A stretch of DNA of 64,000 nt from Microbacterium sp. 2FI. GTDB taxonomy: Bacteria > Actinomycetota > Actinomycetes > Actinomycetales > Microbacteriaceae. Both the position numbers and the translations under genes were made by a program. This document shows, in pieces, positions 63,138-64,000 of this stretch. Under the pieces are notes generated by a model. It was not told the origin of the DNA. It saw only the letters and a program-made list of their open reading frames with translations, and did not search any database. Within the stretch, counting starts at the first letter, position 1. Each line of letters begins with the position of its first letter. The stretch is taken from positions 1 to 64,000 of the forward strand of contig NZ_SCMR01000020.1 in assembly GCF_005502885.1 (NCBI RefSeq), written 5' to 3'.

Positions 63138-64000
63138 ATGAGTGCGGGTGACGGTTCCGGCGAGTGGACGACACTCGGAGATCCCACGCGCGCTCGGATC
63201 GTGAGGATGATCCGCGATTCCCCGGAGGGTCGCACACTCGTCGGGCGCCTCGCAGACGGTCTCGGACTGCGGCAGCCGACCATCAGCCATCATATGAAGG
63301 AGCTCACAGCGCGCGGGATCGTCCTGCGGCAGCCCGAAGGACGTCGGGTCTGGTACTCCCTGGATCCGCGGAACGCGGAGCGCGTCGACGCCCTGCTGGG
63401 TGATGAGACGGCAGGATCGGGCGTCGAACTTGACGTGTCACGCATCGTCTTGGCCCTCGCTGAGCGCTATCGAGGCACGTTCGGCAGGGAGACGATCGAG
63501 CGCTACGTGACCGAGAGTCACGACCTCCTTGCAGCCAGCAATCCGACCACTCTGATCGGGTCCCGCACCGCGGCGTTCGCGACAGTGCGTCTGGACGCCC
63601 TGGCTCGGTCGGCTGCGCCGCGCGGGCCGGTTCCGGAGGTGCTCTTCGTGTGTGTCGAGAATGCCGGACGCTCTCAGCTCGCCGCCGGTATTCTGCGCCA
63701 GCTCGCCGGGGATCGGGTGCTGGTCCGCACGGCAGGCTCAGCACCCGCGGGCGCGGTCCGCACGACCATCGTCACCGCGCTCGACGAGATCGGAGTTTCC
63801 TTGGGCGGGGAGTTTCCGAAGCCGCTCACCGACGAAGCCGTTCGTGCCGCTGACGTCGTGGTGACCATGGGATGCGGGGACGCGTGCCCCGTCTACCCAG
63901 GGCGACGGTACCTCGACTGGGACCTCGAAGATCCGGTCGGCAAGCCACTTGAGACGGTTCGCCGTCTTCGCGACGACATCGAAGGACGTGTGCGGGAACT
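63138..64000 (+). CDS. ArsR-ArsC fusion, truncated by the window end
   Basis: 287 codons visible, stop outside the window. Residues 1-85: ArsR winged helix (TLGDPTRARIVRMIRDSP, LRQPTISHHMKELTARGIV). Residues about 100-160: three-helix bundle (SRIVLALAERYRGTFGRETIERYVTES read in parts). From about 170: LMW-phosphatase-type arsenate reductase with CVENAGRS (C-x5-R loop) and VVTMGCGDACPVYPGRRYLDWDLEDP. Reduces arsenate with a mycoredoxin-type or thioredoxin partner; the fused sensor lets it control its own expression. Suggests an arsenic cassette continuing to the right. Confidence 0.9.
   Translation, partial: MSAGDGSGEWTTLGDPTRARIVRMIRDSPEGRTLVGRLADGLGLRQPTISHHMKELTARGIVLRQPEGRRVWYSLDPRNAERVDALLGDETAGSGVELDVSRIVLALAERYRGTFGRETIERYVTESHDLLAASNPTTLIGSRTAAFATVRLDALARSAAPRGPVPEVLFVCVENAGRSQLAAGILRQLAGDRVLVRTAGSAPAGAVRTTIVTALDEIGVSLGGEFPKPLTDEAVRAADVVVTMGCGDACPVYPGRRYLDWDLEDPVGKPLETVRRLRDDIEGRVRE

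Noticed and set aside
38187..64000. Right attachment site repeat of the tRNA-Ser 3' end
   Set aside because: No copy of the TTCAAATCCCACCGTCACC segment was recognised by eye; an exact search is needed.

Overview
This window is high-GC actinobacterial DNA, most likely from Microbacterium or a close relative in the Microbacteriaceae. The basis is the gene content and order (ppa, tilS, hpt, ftsH, folE-folP-folB-folK, DUF3180, two PH-domain membrane proteins, DUF2520, lysS, clpC, radA), the strong GC3 codon use, and the abundance of the word GGATGC/GCATCC typical of that group. Many genes start exactly six or seven bases after a TANNNT -10 hexamer, which points to widespread leaderless transcription.

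Region 1 (1-38,000) is core chromosome. It holds the end of an M23 peptidase, ppa, tilS, a three-gene insert (helical small protein, DUF1023 hydrolase, lipoprotein), hpt, ftsH and a tightly overlapping folate run continuing into membrane proteins, then a metallo-beta-lactamase-fold protein and lysS. Next come DUF4192, cardiolipin synthase, lipoproteins, a DUF2975/HTH pair, clpC, an ArgA-type acetyltransferase and a candidate structured C-rich RNA near 25.2 kb. A catabolic cluster (26-32 kb: APC permease, GlnA-like ligase, class-I amidotransferase-like hydrolase, aldehyde dehydrogenase, SDR, FadR regulator) fits gamma-glutamylated amine use, ethanolamine being the likeliest substrate. SseB-like, radA, ldh, an MFS exporter and lipoproteins follow.

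Region 2 (38,096 onward) is an integrated element whose left edge is a tRNA-Ser(CGA) gene. A tyrosine integrase, an HTH protein, an excisionase-like protein and a four-gene operon (including a redoxin and a repetitive charged protein) are followed by the most interesting module: an MmeI-like methyltransferase, an SF2 helicase and a GIY-YIG-type nuclease in one overlapping operon. This looks like a restriction/defence system that I cannot assign to a named type. Next to it lie a Panacea (DUF4065) antitoxin with a partner toxin, small membrane proteins, a proteasome-like Ntn protein, SRPBCC and GyrI-like proteins and an MFS transporter.

Region 3 (55.7-64.0 kb) carries a zeta-toxin operon that includes a serine-recombinase-like protein without its catalytic residues, a MobF relaxase/helicase, several very small genes, two free-standing copies of a three-helix-bundle domain, a PhzF protein, and a truncated ArsR-ArsC fusion that holds a third copy of the same bundle. 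No second attachment site was seen, so the element probably continues past the window.
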